64,000 nucleotides of DNA from Caldimonas manganoxidans ATCC BAA-369 (lineage in GTDB: Bacteria; Pseudomonadota; Gammaproteobacteria; Burkholderiales; Burkholderiaceae_C), in contig NZ_KB905942.1 in NCBI RefSeq assembly GCF_000381125.1, positions 1 through 64,000 of the forward strand, in the 5' to 3' direction. This document shows positions 38,601 to 47,563 of the stretch, piece by piece. The position numbers and the translations under genes are program-made. Below the pieces are notes generated by a model, which was not told where the DNA came from, did not search any database, and was given only the letters and a program-made list of their open reading frames with translations. Every line of letters begins with the position of its first letter. The first letter of the stretch is position 1.

Positions 38601-41600
38601 TCCGCCGGCTGGTGGCTTCGTGCGACCCTTTCACGCGAATCCAGTCAGACCAATCGTCGCGTGGCGGCAGGCCTGTGCGGCCCACGAGCACGAGCCGCGC
38701 TTGCACCGAGCGCGCCAAGTGCTTGGCCAAGGCCAAGCCGACACCCCCGAGCCCGCCCGTGATCAAATAGACCCCACGCTCCCGCAAGCAGGCCTGAGAC
38801 GAGCGGGCTCGCTCCAGCCGCACCGGCGCAAAGTCTTGCAGCCAGCGCTCGCCCACGCGCAAGGCCACCACCTCGTCGGATGGCACCGCCGCCAACTCCG
38901 CAGCGACATCGGCCGCCAGGCTTGCGATGCGTGGCGAGCCTTTGGGAGGCAGCAGCACATCCACCGTGCAGCAGCGAATGTGGCGGAACTCTTGGGAAAT
39001 CACCCGACAGACCGCTGCTGCCGTGGCCTTGACCGGCATCAGGCCGGATTCGGCCCCGATACGCTGCAACTTGTCGGTGACCACCGCAAGCCGCATTGGC
39101 TCGCTCAAGTCCTCTCGCCCAATGGCCTGCGCAAGTTGCAGCAAGCTGTAAAAGCCCAAACGGAGCAATTCCTCCGCCGTCTTGAGACTGCCGTCGAGCC
39201 GGCGTTCACCGGTCACCGACCACAGGTGGAAGATCCGATTGGGCAAGGCGGCACTCGCACGCAAGGCAGCAAAGAGCCGGTCGTAATCGCCGGCAGCGTC
39301 CGGCACGATGGTGAACCGTCCGTCGCCCCGTTGCGCATAAGCCTTGCCCGCACGCACACACGTGACGACATGACCGGCCGCGCGCAACTGGCGGGCCAAC
39401 TCCTCGCCCAGACCGGCCTCGTCTTCAAACACCAACACGGGACCGTCCATCGGCTCTGGCGCAGGCCGCGGCACACGCTTCCACACGGGTTCGTAAAACC
39501 AGTCGGCCATGTCGGTACGACGCACCAGACGTTCCTCCAGCGTTGGGGCCGCCTGCAAGGACAGTCCTGGCTCGATCCAATGGCGTTGCCGGTCGAATCG
39601 ATACGTGGGCAGTGGCAGACGCAGCCGGCGCTCTCCCTGGCGGAAGCGCGCCCAGTCGATGGGCGCACCCGCCGCCCACAGCCGCCCCAGCACGCCCAAC
39701 ACATAGGCCTGGTCATCGACGGTCTCGTCCGGGTGACGCAGGGAATTCAAGACCACCTGCCGAGGCTTGCGCGCACTGTGCTGGCGGGCCAGCGATGACA
39801 AGGTACGGCCAGGGCCAACCTCCAGCAGGATGAGGTTGTCGTCCTTGAGCAGTTCTTGCAACCCATCGGCAAAACGGACGGTATGGCGTAGATGCCGCAC
39901 CCAGTACATCGGATCGGTCGCTTCGGCCGGGGTGATCCAGGTGCCCGAGAGGTTGGAGACGAAGGGCAAGGTCGGGGGCTTCATCGTGACCCGCCGGAAG
40001 AACGCGCCGAATTCCTCCAGAATGGGTTCGAGCATGGAAGAGTGCGCAGCCACGTTGATGCGCACTCGGGCCGCCTCGATATCCTCTGCCTGTAGCGCTT
40101 GCTGCAAGGCCTCGATGGCATGCACCGGCCCCGACACCACGGTCAGTGAGGGGCCATTGACCGCGGCGATCGACAGCTGTGGACCGATGCGTGCCTGCAC
40201 CTCGGCCTCGGGCAACGGCACGCTGAGCATGCCACCTTCGGGAAGCGTCTCGAACAGGCGGCCCCGCAATTCAACCAAGGTCAGCGCATCTTCGAGGCTG
40301 AACACCCCGGCCAAATGGGCCGCCGTGTATTCGCCCATGCTGTGGCCGATCATCGCCGTGGGCATCAAACCCCAGGACATCCACAACTTCGCCAGCGCGT
40401 ATTGGGTGGTCAGCAACAGCGGTAGAGCCAGCGACGGCCGCTCGATTCGACGCGCGGCTTCCTGCTCTTGCCCGGCAGGGGGAAAGAGCAATTCCTTGTA
40501 CTCGGCGCGGCCACGCCGAGCCAACAGGGCCAGGCATTCGTCGACGGCTTGTCGATAGACCGGTTCGGTGCGGTAAAGATCGGCCCCCATGCCCGGGTAC
40601 TGCGCGCCGCCGCCAGCGAACATGAAAGCCACACGGTGAGTGCCGCAAGCGCCTGGCATGCTGATCACGCGCTGCGGATCCATCGCCTCGAGGGCCTGAG
40701 CTGCATCGGCCACATCGCGCGCGACGACGAAGCGCCGCAGCGTCATGGGCTCGCGCCCCACCTGCAAGGTGTAGGCCACGTCGGCCAGATTGATCTGCGG
40801 GTGTGCCCGCAGATGGGCGGCCAGCGCCGCCGTGTTCGCATCCAGGGAGGCCTGAGACTTGGCCGACAGCAGCAACAGCTGGTGCTGGCGCGAGGGCCCT
40901 GACGGTGGGCGCGGCGGCGCCTCTTCCATGATGAGATGGGCATTGGTGCCCCCCACCCCCAAAGAGCTCACGCCTGCACGGCGCGGCACGCCCGGCGGCG
41001 GGGTCCAGTCCTTCAGCTGGGCATTGACATAGAAAGGACTGCGCTCGAACTCGCAGGCCGGGTTGGGCTTGGAAAAGTTCAGAGACGGTGGCAATTGTCG
41101 ATGCTGCATCGCCAAAGCCACCTTGATGAAACTGGCCACGCCGGCAGCCGTGTCGGTGTGCCCGATGTTGGTCTTGACCGAGCCGATCCCGCAATAGCCG
41201 ACCTTGTCGGTGCCTTGACGGTAGGCCTGCGTCAGCGCGGCGACTTCGATCGGATCGCCCACCGGCGTGCCCGTACCATGCGCCTCCACGTAGGTGATGG
41301 TCTCCGGCGAGACATTGGCGATCGCCAGCGCCTCGGAGATCGCCTGGGCCTGCCCATCGACGCTGGGGGCCATGTAGCCCACTTTCATCGAGCCATCGTT
41401 GTTGATGGCCGACCCTTTGATCACCGCATGGATGTAGTCCCCATCGGCCAGGGCATCGGCCAACCGACGCAACACCACCACGCCCACGCCACTGCCAAAC
41501 ACCGTGCCTTTGGAGTCCGCATCGAAGGCATGGCAATGGCCATCGGGCGACAGGATTTCGCCTTCCTGGTAGACATAGCCCTGGCGATGCGGCAGCTCGA

Positions 41601-42237
41601 TGGTCACGCCGCCGGCCAGGGCCATGTCGCATTCCCCGTTGAGCAGACTCTGCACCGCCAGGTGGATGGCCACCAGCGACGTCGAGCAGGCCGTCTGCAC
41701 GTTGACGCTCGGGCCCTTGAGGTTGAGCAGGTACGACACCCGGGTGGTCAGAAAGTCCTTGTCGTTGCCGGTGTGACGGATCAGAAAGAAGCCCACCGAC
41801 GAGACCAGCTGCGGATTCGTCAGCAGGTTGTAGGGCATGTAGGCGTTATGGCCGGAGCCGCCAAACACACCGATCGAGCCTTTGAACTGCGAGGGCATGT
41901 GGCCGGCGTTCTCCAGCGCTTCCCACGCGCATTCGAGGAAATGCCGATGCTGCGGATCCATGATGGCGGCCTCGCGCGGGCTGAAGCCAAAAAACGCGGC
42001 GTCGAACATCTCCATGTCGGGCAACACGGCGCCCACCGGCACGTAGTTCGGGTCGCGCAACTGCGCGGGCTTGACGCCTGCAGCCAGCAATTCCTCCTCG
42101 GTGAAGCGGGTCAAAGACTCCACGCCATCGCGCAGATTGCGCCAGTACTCGTCCAAGTCACGAGCTCCAGCGAATCGCCCCGCCATGCCGACGACGGCGA
42201 TATCGGTGTCCAGGCCGTGGGCAGACGTGTCGTTCAT
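35659..42237 (-). CDS. Type I polyketide synthase, KS-AT-KR-DH-ACP-TE
   Basis: 2192 residues. KS: Cys184, His320, His360. AT: GHSMGE, Ser633; the specificity-loop motif VAAHS is neither HAFH nor YASH, so malonyl or methylmalonyl cannot be decided. A structural sub-domain (about 915-1130) precedes the KR with GGLGGVG (1161-1167), Tyr1320 and Asn1324; its LDD motif (1263-1265) marks a B-type KR giving the D-hydroxyl. A DH follows, rather than precedes, the KR: His1411 in DEHRLRGGHALIPG and Asp1579 in LHPAMMD. ACP Ser1790 is in DLGGHSLL. The terminal thioesterase has Cys1944 in GLCAGG in place of the usual Ser, with Asp1971 and His2132. No ER or methyltransferase is present. It starts 36 bases after the NRPS and should extend its product by at least one unit. 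Confidence 0.93.
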   Translation of the reverse strand: MNDTSAHGLDTDIAVVGMAGRFAGARDLDEYWRNLRDGVESLTRFTEEELLAAGVKPAQLRDPNYVPVGAVLPDMEMFDAAFFGFSPREAAIMDPQHRHFLECAWEALENAGHMPSQFKGSIGVFGGSGHNAYMPYNLLTNPQLVSSVGFFLIRHTGNDKDFLTTRVSYLLNLKGPSVNVQTACSTSLVAIHLAVQSLLNGECDMALAGGVTIELPHRQGYVYQEGEILSPDGHCHAFDADSKGTVFGSGVGVVVLRRLADALADGDYIHAVIKGSAINNDGSMKVGYMAPSVDGQAQAISEALAIANVSPETITYVEAHGTGTPVGDPIEVAALTQAYRQGTDKVGYCGIGSVKTNIGHTDTAAGVASFIKVALAMQHRQLPPSLNFSKPNPACEFERSPFYVNAQLKDWTPPPGVPRRAGVSSLGVGGTNAHLIMEEAPPRPPSGPSRQHQLLLLSAKSQASLDANTAALAAHLRAHPQINLADVAYTLQVGREPMTLRRFVVARDVADAAQALEAMDPQRVISMPGACGTHRVAFMFAGGGAQYPGMGADLYRTEPVYRQAVDECLALLARRGRAEYKELLFPPAGQEQEAARRIERPSLALPLLLTTQYALAKLWMSWGLMPTAMIGHSMGEYTAAHLAGVFSLEDALTLVELRGRLFETLPEGGMLSVPLPEAEVQARIGPQLSIAAVNGPSLTVVSGPVHAIEALQQALQAEDIEAARVRINVAAHSSMLEPILEEFGAFFRRVTMKPPTLPFVSNLSGTWITPAEATDPMYWVRHLRHTVRFADGLQELLKDDNLILLEVGPGRTLSSLARQHSARKPRQVVLNSLRHPDETVDDQAYVLGVLGRLWAAGAPIDWARFRQGERRLRLPLPTYRFDRQRHWIEPGLSLQAAPTLEERLVRRTDMADWFYEPVWKRVPRPAPEPMDGPVLVFEDEAGLGEELARQLRAAGHVVTCVRAGKAYAQRGDGRFTIVPDAAGDYDRLFAALRASAALPNRIFHLWSVTGERRLDGSLKTAEELLRLGFYSLLQLAQAIGREDLSEPMRLAVVTDKLQRIGAESGLMPVKATAAAVCRVISQEFRHIRCCTVDVLLPPKGSPRIASLAADVAAELAAVPSDEVVALRVGERWLQDFAPVRLERARSSQACLRERGVYLITGGLGGVGLALAKHLARSVQARLVLVGRTGLPPRDDWSDWIRVKGSHEATSRRIRDVMALESAGAEVMVVQADVTDLAQMRQAVKQAVARFGVVHGVLHTAGVLDDGVIQLKDPQAAAAVLAPKVQGTLTLDAVLGDMPLDFLVLFSSISSFAGLAGQFDYAAANAFLDAFAQDRMTREGCHTVAINWSQWQEVGMAAELARQLGLGAADEASDDGVPVDHPLLERCLLDTEEERVYSPRFSVDRHWLLDEHRLRGGHALIPGTGYLEIVRAAATRRAQPRALELRDVTFQSPFVVREGEQRELRVHLRSLPGGQYDFALRSATAGAAEGEWTDHVRGEVGYVDAMPPVTPAPAAIAGRCTMRVQNFRGDEQALHLQFGPRWSNLRRIEFGHGEALATLELPPTFSDDLLQFELHPAMMDMATAGAQSLIPGFDEARDFFVPASYGCLQIFAPLTAKVYSHIRLRPPAQTPPQFAVYDVTIMDESGRVLVDIREFTMVRVRDKALLDAPADAGTVAAQRPRATANKVLEMGLSEGLRSVEGAEVFERVLAHGRLAQVAVSPQDLHATLEKLRMPATPPASVAAQAAAENARPNWKAPRTDTERLIAQMWADMLGVAQVSASDNFFDLGGHSLLAVQVINKLKRKTGKALPLTALLEAPTVETLAALIEPPPADPVAGGAAQGGSVASAERTVGVDAPTLPKTVVRIRAGGERLPIFFVHDGKGETLLYRSLALKLDQGHAVYGLQPEMHHDGRYVHTRIVDMAAAHVRAMRSVQPEGPYLLTGLCAGGVIAFEMARQLEDAGQKAIFVGIMDAADVQAEERPFRQTQKRIHRFLGTLNDPSAGSTLQRIGRAVPKMLAKTRNLALYEVQSRLERFQTARKVKAMRDQAQRSEVGSSPSDEEHGLDFLKMYEVAHREHRPQGLFRSGDVVVFRGTQGDGSEADEPYQNIYSDDQLGWGARVDGTVKVIDVPGGHTSMLQEPHVGVLAQHMQQCIDEAVSRHGGSHERVPPRSDGSAAASPAFVRSEQRQPAEVE

Positions 42238-42273
42238 ACGATCATTCCATGGACAAGCAATCGATCCAGGGGC

Positions 42274-45200
42274 TCAGGTGCCCTGGTCCGTGGTGAGCGC
42301 CGCACGCTGGCCCAAACGACGCTGCAGGGCCGCCCGACGCCCCTGAGCACGATCTCGGCCTTGCTGTGCGGCTGCGCCATCGTCTCCTTCCCGGCCCAAG
42401 TAAGCGCTCAGGCTCTCGATCGTCGGGAAGCGGAAGATGTCGGTGATCGACAGCTCTCGCCCCAGGGCCTCTCGCAGGCGGCGATGCGCCTGGACGGCCA
42501 ACAGGGAATGCCCCCCGAGGTCGAAGAAGTTGTCGCGCGTCCCAACCTGCGGCAGCTTGAGCACGTCTCTCCAAATCGCGGCGATGGCCTCTTGCAAACC
42601 GCTGGCCGGCGCCACGAAATCGGCCGCCGGTGCTGCCGCCGGTCCGTGGTCGGGGGCAGGCAAGGCCTTGCGATCGATCTTTCCATTGGGCGTTTGCGGG
42701 AGGGCCGGCAGCCAAACGAAATGCGATGGCACCATGTACTCGGGCAGGCCGGCGCGCAGATGCTCTCGCAGGGCGGCCACGGGCGGCGTCTGGCCCGCAT
42801 GGGGGGCGCAGTAAGCCACCAATCGCACATCACCCGGGCTGTCTTCACGTGCCACCACGACCGCCTCGCGCACTGCCGAGTGGCTCAGCAGCCGGGCCTC
42901 GATCTCGCCCAGCTCGATGCGATAGCCCCGCACCTTGACCTGGTGGTCCAATCGCCCCAGGAATTCGACCGTGCCATCCGGGCGCTGGCGCGCCAAGTCC
43001 CCCGTGCGATAGACACGCCCGCCGGCCGCACCACGGAACGGGTGCGGCAAAAAACGCTCGGCGGTCAACTCGGGACGATGCAAATAGCCCCGCACCACGC
43101 CCTGGCCGCCGATCACCAGCTCGCCCGGCACCCCCACTGGCACGGGCTGCTGCCGGCGATCGAGGATGTAGATTTCCTGGTTGGCCAGCGGTCGGCCCAG
43201 TGGCACGATGCCATCGACCGCGTGCACCGGCTGCACGGCCGACCAGATCGTCGTCTCGGTCGGACCGTACATGTTCATCAACACGCCAGGCACCAAGGCT
43301 TTGAGATCACGGGCCAAGGACGGAGGCAACGCCTCGCCACCGACCATCATGCGACGCAGCCGCCTCAGACCTGCGACGGCCTTGTCGTCATGCGTCAACA
43401 TGCGAGCCATCGAAGGCGTGCATTGCAGATGCGTGACCGAGTGGCGCTCCATCTGAGCCGCCAGCGAATAATCACCCGTGACGATACGCCGTGGGGCCGA
43501 CAGTTTGCGCAACTGGTTCAGATACTCCAGATGCGACAGCACGGTCTCGGTATCGACCCCGAAATCGATCAGGCAGGCGATCTCGTCCACACCAATGCCC
43601 TTGATGCGATCGACCATCGCCAAACAGCCCTGCGGCGTGCCGAACAAACCGCTGGTTTCATAGTAGCGGTTGAACGAATGTTCCAGCAGCGCGGTCATCT
43701 CATCATGGCTGAGGCTTTGCAAATCGATGTTGGCGCTGGCCTCGTCCATGCCTTGGCGACGTTTGAACGCCGGGAACGACCACGCATATTGCTTCACCAG
43801 GTTGAGTGAGCTGCGCAGATATTCGATCAGCGGCTGGCGCACCGTCTCACGCACCCTGTCTTCGTCGGGGCCCACGAAAGTGTGCAACATCAGGGTGACA
43901 TGACCTTCGCCAGGATGGCCGGCTTCCTTCCAGGCTTTCCTGTAGGCAGCCAACTTGTCGGCCAGCTCTTCCACCGATTGACCGAGCAGATGGGTCAAGA
44001 CATTGGCGCCGAGACGCCCGGCTGCAACGAAGGTCTCCGGGTTGCCCGCCGACGTCACCCAGAACGGCAACTCGGCTTGGACCGGGCGCGGCAGCGTGCG
44101 CACTTCCACCGGCTGGCCCGTCGCACCGGAAAAACTCACGGTCTCGCCACGCCACAGCCTGCGCACGATGTCGATGCCTTCGAGCATCACTTGCTTGTTG
44201 TGGGCAAAGTTCTCTGGCTTGAGCACGAAGTCATTGGGCTGCCAACCCGATGCAAAGGAAATCCCGACGCGCCCCTTGGACAGGTTGTCCACCACCGCCC
44301 ATTCCTCGGCGATGCGAGCCGGATGGTGCAACGGCAGCACCACGCTGCCCGAACGGATCTTCACCCTTTGCGTGATCGCCGCAATCGCTGCGCTGGTCAC
44401 CGAGGGGTTGGGATACAAGCCGCCAAACGCATGGAAATGCCGCTCCGGCGTCCATACGGCCGCAAACCCGTGCTGGTCGGCGTACTTGGCCCCCTCCAGC
44501 AAGAGCCGGTACTTGTCACCACCGCCTTCGGATTCATCGCTCGAGAAGTAGAACAGGCTGAAGTCCACCGGACGGTCGGCATGTGGCCCGCGGGCAGGCG
44601 AGGCCGCGCTGCGGTCTTCGTCGGAGGCAATCACCACCTTGAAGCCGCGCGTGAGCGTCCAGCACAGCTCCAACACCGAGATGTCGAAACTCAGGCTGGT
44701 GACGGCCAGCCAGGTGCCCGGTTCATCCTCACCGAGATGGCGGTCCATGCCCGCAAAGAAATTCACCACGTTGCGGTGCTCGACCATCACGCCCTTGGGG
44801 CGCCCCGTCGAACCGGAGGTATAGATCACATACGCCAAGTGGTGCGGCTGCGCCCCACCGTCGAAGGTCTCGTCGGATTCCGTGGCGATGGACGACCAGT
44901 CGCTGTCCAGGCAGAGCACGGCGGCATGATGAGGGGGAAGCTCATCGCGCAGACGCTCCTGGGTCAACAGCACCGGAACCTTGGCGTCCTCGATCATGTA
45001 GGCAATGCGATCGGCAGGATAGGCAGGATCCAGCGGCACATAAGCTCCCCCGGCCTTGTGCACCGCCAACAGACCCACCATCATTTCCACCGAACGCTCG
45101 ACGAACAGCCCCACCAGCGCGTCCGGCCGCACGCCCAGCCGAGCCAGGCGCCGAGCCAGTTGGTTCGAGCGGCGATCGAGTTCTGCATAGGTCAGGCACT

Positions 45201-46962
45201 GGTCTTCGCAGACCACGGCCACCGCATCGGGGGTGCGAGCCGCCTGTTCGGCCATCAAGTGATGGATGCAAGCATCGGCGCGCACCGGCCAGGCAGTGTC
45301 GTTCCATTCGCGAAGCACGCGATCGCGCACCGCATCACTGAGCAAGGGCAATTCACCCACTGGGCACTGCGGATGCGCTTGCGCATGGGTCAGCAGGGTG
45401 AGCAACTGCTCGTGCAGCTCGCCCACCTGTTGATGGGTCAACTTGCTCGCATCGAACACCCAGCGGATCCGCCGGCCATCCTCGGAGATGCCCAGCGTGC
45501 ACTCGCTGCCGGGCAAGGCGCGCGTGTCGGCAAGGTTTGCCACCACCTCGATGGCCACTGGAAAGACACCGGGGTCGCCGGCGGCAGCCGCCTGCGCGCG
45601 CAGCTCCACGCTGCGAGCCACCAAATCCACCGGGTAGCTGCCGCGACGACGCAATTCGCCCAGCTCGGCGCACAGCGTTTCGCACCACCGCGAAAAAGAC
45701 TGTGCAAAGTCCACGACGGCACGCAAAGGCACCTGCGGGGCAAACCAGAGACCGAGATCCTGGGCGCGCTGTCCGGCCTGGGCATCGGCATAGCCGAGGT
45801 CGAAGCCGTCGCGATCGGCCAGACGAGCCAGATGCGCCACCACCGCGGCAATGACAAAGGCCACGTCGCCCCCTGGCAACTCGGCATCCCGGTGCACATA
45901 GACCGGCTTGGCATGCGGGCGGCTGCGATCCACATACGGCAATTCCACCGGGTCACGGGTTTCCAGGCGGTCCCGCCAGAAACCCTCGTGCACACTGGCC
46001 AAGGCATCCAGCTCGCTCAGGCGCTGTGCCAGCGCACCGGCAGGCGCCTGCAAACGCACCCCCGGCACCAGCGCGGCGTCTTGCGCCAGAGACTGCGGGG
46101 TCAGTGGCCGACCCAAAGCATCGCTCAGTCGCCGCAGCTCCACATCGAAAGATGCCGTCGCCACCGCGAGGCTTTGATCGTCCAGCCGCAACACCGTGCC
46201 AGCGGGCAGGCCAGATCGTGTTTCCAAAATGCGCGCCTCGCCCACGCAGACCAGCCGGCCGCCATGAACGAACTTGGGCAACCCCACCGGATTGGCATAG
46301 CTGCCGAAATCGAGCGCTCGCACGAACGTGCAGAGGCGTTCGGCCTCTTGATCGAACATCAAGGCACAAGCGGCCGCCGGACGGTCCTTGCGGCGGAAAT
46401 AGCGCTGCGGTGGGGCTGTCTGCGGCAAGGCCGACAAGTGGGCCGAAGTCAGTTGAGGCAACAACTCCTCGAAACCCGCAATCCCTGCCTCGAAACACTT
46501 GGTGTTCAGACTCACGGCCGTCTCGTTCTCATCGATCGCAAAGCGCCGCTGCACGAGGATCGCCCCCTGATCGACCTTGTCGGTCATCAAGTGCCAGGTG
46601 ATGCCATATTCACGCTCGCCGTTGAACAAGGCCCACACCGGGGTGTTCAAGCCTGCGTACTCGGGCAACGGGCCATCGTGGAAGTTGATGGCCGCCACTC
46701 TGGCGACCGAGATCACCTCCGAAGGCAGGACCGAGAGATTGCTGACGCTAAAGAGATAGTCGAGCGGCTGAAGCTCAGGCGACTCGCACAATTGCCCAGC
46801 CTCTTGCAAGACCCGAACCCCTTGCTGGCTGGCCCAATGCCGGATGGCTGGACGCCGACTGACGACAGCCACGATGACATGCCCCGCCTGCTGTAGGATC
46901 TGGGCGCATTGGATGAGAAGCGATTCGTCGCCGATGAAGGCTGCGCGCATCGGGTTGTGCAT
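42274..46962 (-). CDS. NRPS: formyltransferase-halfC-A(luciferase-like monooxygenase)-PCP
   Basis: 1562 residues. Residues 1-300 form a formyltransferase domain (Asn93-x-His95 in INFHDGPLP and Asp131 in KVDQGAIL), expected to use N10-formyl-THF. Residues about 310-555 match only the C-terminal lobe of a condensation domain; HHxxxDG is absent. The adenylation domain (560-1440) has YTSGSTGRPKG (714-724) and FDISVLEL, is interrupted at about 798-1155 by a flavin-dependent luciferase-like monooxygenase of the MupA/Atu3671 type, and resumes with NMYGPTETT (1230) and NGKIDRK. Aligning its pocket by eye gives D-I-L-Q-M-G-M-I-W-K, close to the glycine code DILQLGLIWK. PCP Ser1486 is in DLGGHSLL. The ATG at 46962 has a GGA nine bases upstream; 46950 is an alternative start. 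Confidence 0.92.
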   Translation of the reverse strand: MHNPMRAAFIGDESLLIQCAQILQQAGHVIVAVVSRRPAIRHWASQQGVRVLQEAGQLCESPELQPLDYLFSVSNLSVLPSEVISVARVAAINFHDGPLPEYAGLNTPVWALFNGEREYGITWHLMTDKVDQGAILVQRRFAIDENETAVSLNTKCFEAGIAGFEELLPQLTSAHLSALPQTAPPQRYFRRKDRPAAACALMFDQEAERLCTFVRALDFGSYANPVGLPKFVHGGRLVCVGEARILETRSGLPAGTVLRLDDQSLAVATASFDVELRRLSDALGRPLTPQSLAQDAALVPGVRLQAPAGALAQRLSELDALASVHEGFWRDRLETRDPVELPYVDRSRPHAKPVYVHRDAELPGGDVAFVIAAVVAHLARLADRDGFDLGYADAQAGQRAQDLGLWFAPQVPLRAVVDFAQSFSRWCETLCAELGELRRRGSYPVDLVARSVELRAQAAAAGDPGVFPVAIEVVANLADTRALPGSECTLGISEDGRRIRWVFDASKLTHQQVGELHEQLLTLLTHAQAHPQCPVGELPLLSDAVRDRVLREWNDTAWPVRADACIHHLMAEQAARTPDAVAVVCEDQCLTYAELDRRSNQLARRLARLGVRPDALVGLFVERSVEMMVGLLAVHKAGGAYVPLDPAYPADRIAYMIEDAKVPVLLTQERLRDELPPHHAAVLCLDSDWSSIATESDETFDGGAQPHHLAYVIYTSGSTGRPKGVMVEHRNVVNFFAGMDRHLGEDEPGTWLAVTSLSFDISVLELCWTLTRGFKVVIASDEDRSAASPARGPHADRPVDFSLFYFSSDESEGGGDKYRLLLEGAKYADQHGFAAVWTPERHFHAFGGLYPNPSVTSAAIAAITQRVKIRSGSVVLPLHHPARIAEEWAVVDNLSKGRVGISFASGWQPNDFVLKPENFAHNKQVMLEGIDIVRRLWRGETVSFSGATGQPVEVRTLPRPVQAELPFWVTSAGNPETFVAAGRLGANVLTHLLGQSVEELADKLAAYRKAWKEAGHPGEGHVTLMLHTFVGPDEDRVRETVRQPLIEYLRSSLNLVKQYAWSFPAFKRRQGMDEASANIDLQSLSHDEMTALLEHSFNRYYETSGLFGTPQGCLAMVDRIKGIGVDEIACLIDFGVDTETVLSHLEYLNQLRKLSAPRRIVTGDYSLAAQMERHSVTHLQCTPSMARMLTHDDKAVAGLRRLRRMMVGGEALPPSLARDLKALVPGVLMNMYGPTETTIWSAVQPVHAVDGIVPLGRPLANQEIYILDRRQQPVPVGVPGELVIGGQGVVRGYLHRPELTAERFLPHPFRGAAGGRVYRTGDLARQRPDGTVEFLGRLDHQVKVRGYRIELGEIEARLLSHSAVREAVVVAREDSPGDVRLVAYCAPHAGQTPPVAALREHLRAGLPEYMVPSHFVWLPALPQTPNGKIDRKALPAPDHGPAAAPAADFVAPASGLQEAIAAIWRDVLKLPQVGTRDNFFDLGGHSLLAVQAHRRLREALGRELSITDIFRFPTIESLSAYLGREGDDGAAAQQGRDRAQGRRAALQRRLGQRAALTTDQGT

Positions 46963-47563
46963 GGAGATGTTCCAGAGAGCCCACGAAGGCAAAACATGAG
47001 CCGCGTTGGGTCGCAGGCTCCACGTTGACGAAGGAATTCTCTTCGAGCGATGAGAGGCCAACATCCCCCTAGATGGGTGCGAAAGCCAGATCCATCCGCC
47101 ACCCGCCCACCGCGCCGATACGCATCCCCCAGATCTTGCGACACGCCCAGCCGCCGCCGCCACGCATTCCTGACTGCGCATGCCGGGCAACCGCAAAGTT
47201 GTTTCTAGTTGTAATCAAATCGTCCTCACAAGGCGAGAAGGATCGCCTTCAGCTGGCCCCAGACCCCCCCCTGATTTGAGGGGAAAGTCACACCCGGCGC
47301 ACGCCCCTTGGAGAAACGTTTTGTTTCTTTCTTTGATCCCCCCTTACGGGTGGGTTGCCCAGGGGCTTTAGCATCTTCGCAAGCTTCCGTGCTCCCTGGT
47401 GCCCAGCGCACAGACTCCGTCTGACAACACCGGGTTGCAGCAGCGCCCACACGCTCGAGACCCGAGCGGTCGCTCTGCCGTCCATCCATCCCCCTCCACC
47501 TTCAGTGCTTACCGCCGCTGCGCGGGAGGGTGTCGTCTGGTCTTGTCAGAAAACGTGATTACC
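46963..47563. other. 601-base divergent intergenic region
   Basis: This gap separates the divergent NRPS and beta-helix lipoprotein genes and must hold promoters for both. It is locally AT-richer. It contains an imperfect hairpin AAGGCG/CGCCTT (47230-47249), a weak AT-rich hairpin AGAAAC/GTTTCT (47312-47328) followed by TTT, and one TGTGAC-type site on the minus strand (47287-47292). No convincing -35/-10 pair, RNA gene or coding region was found. Confidence 0.5.

Noticed and set aside
40936-46896. Very long plus-strand open frames opposite the PKS and NRPS (957 and 1004 codons)
   Set aside because: They are antisense to multidomain genes with clear catalytic motifs, contain no recognisable domain and have the His/Gln/Arg-rich composition typical of shadow frames in GC-rich DNA.
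47230-47249. AAGGCG/CGCCTT hairpin as a terminator
   Set aside because: Short stem, 8-base loop and no T-tract on either strand, and no gene ends nearby.
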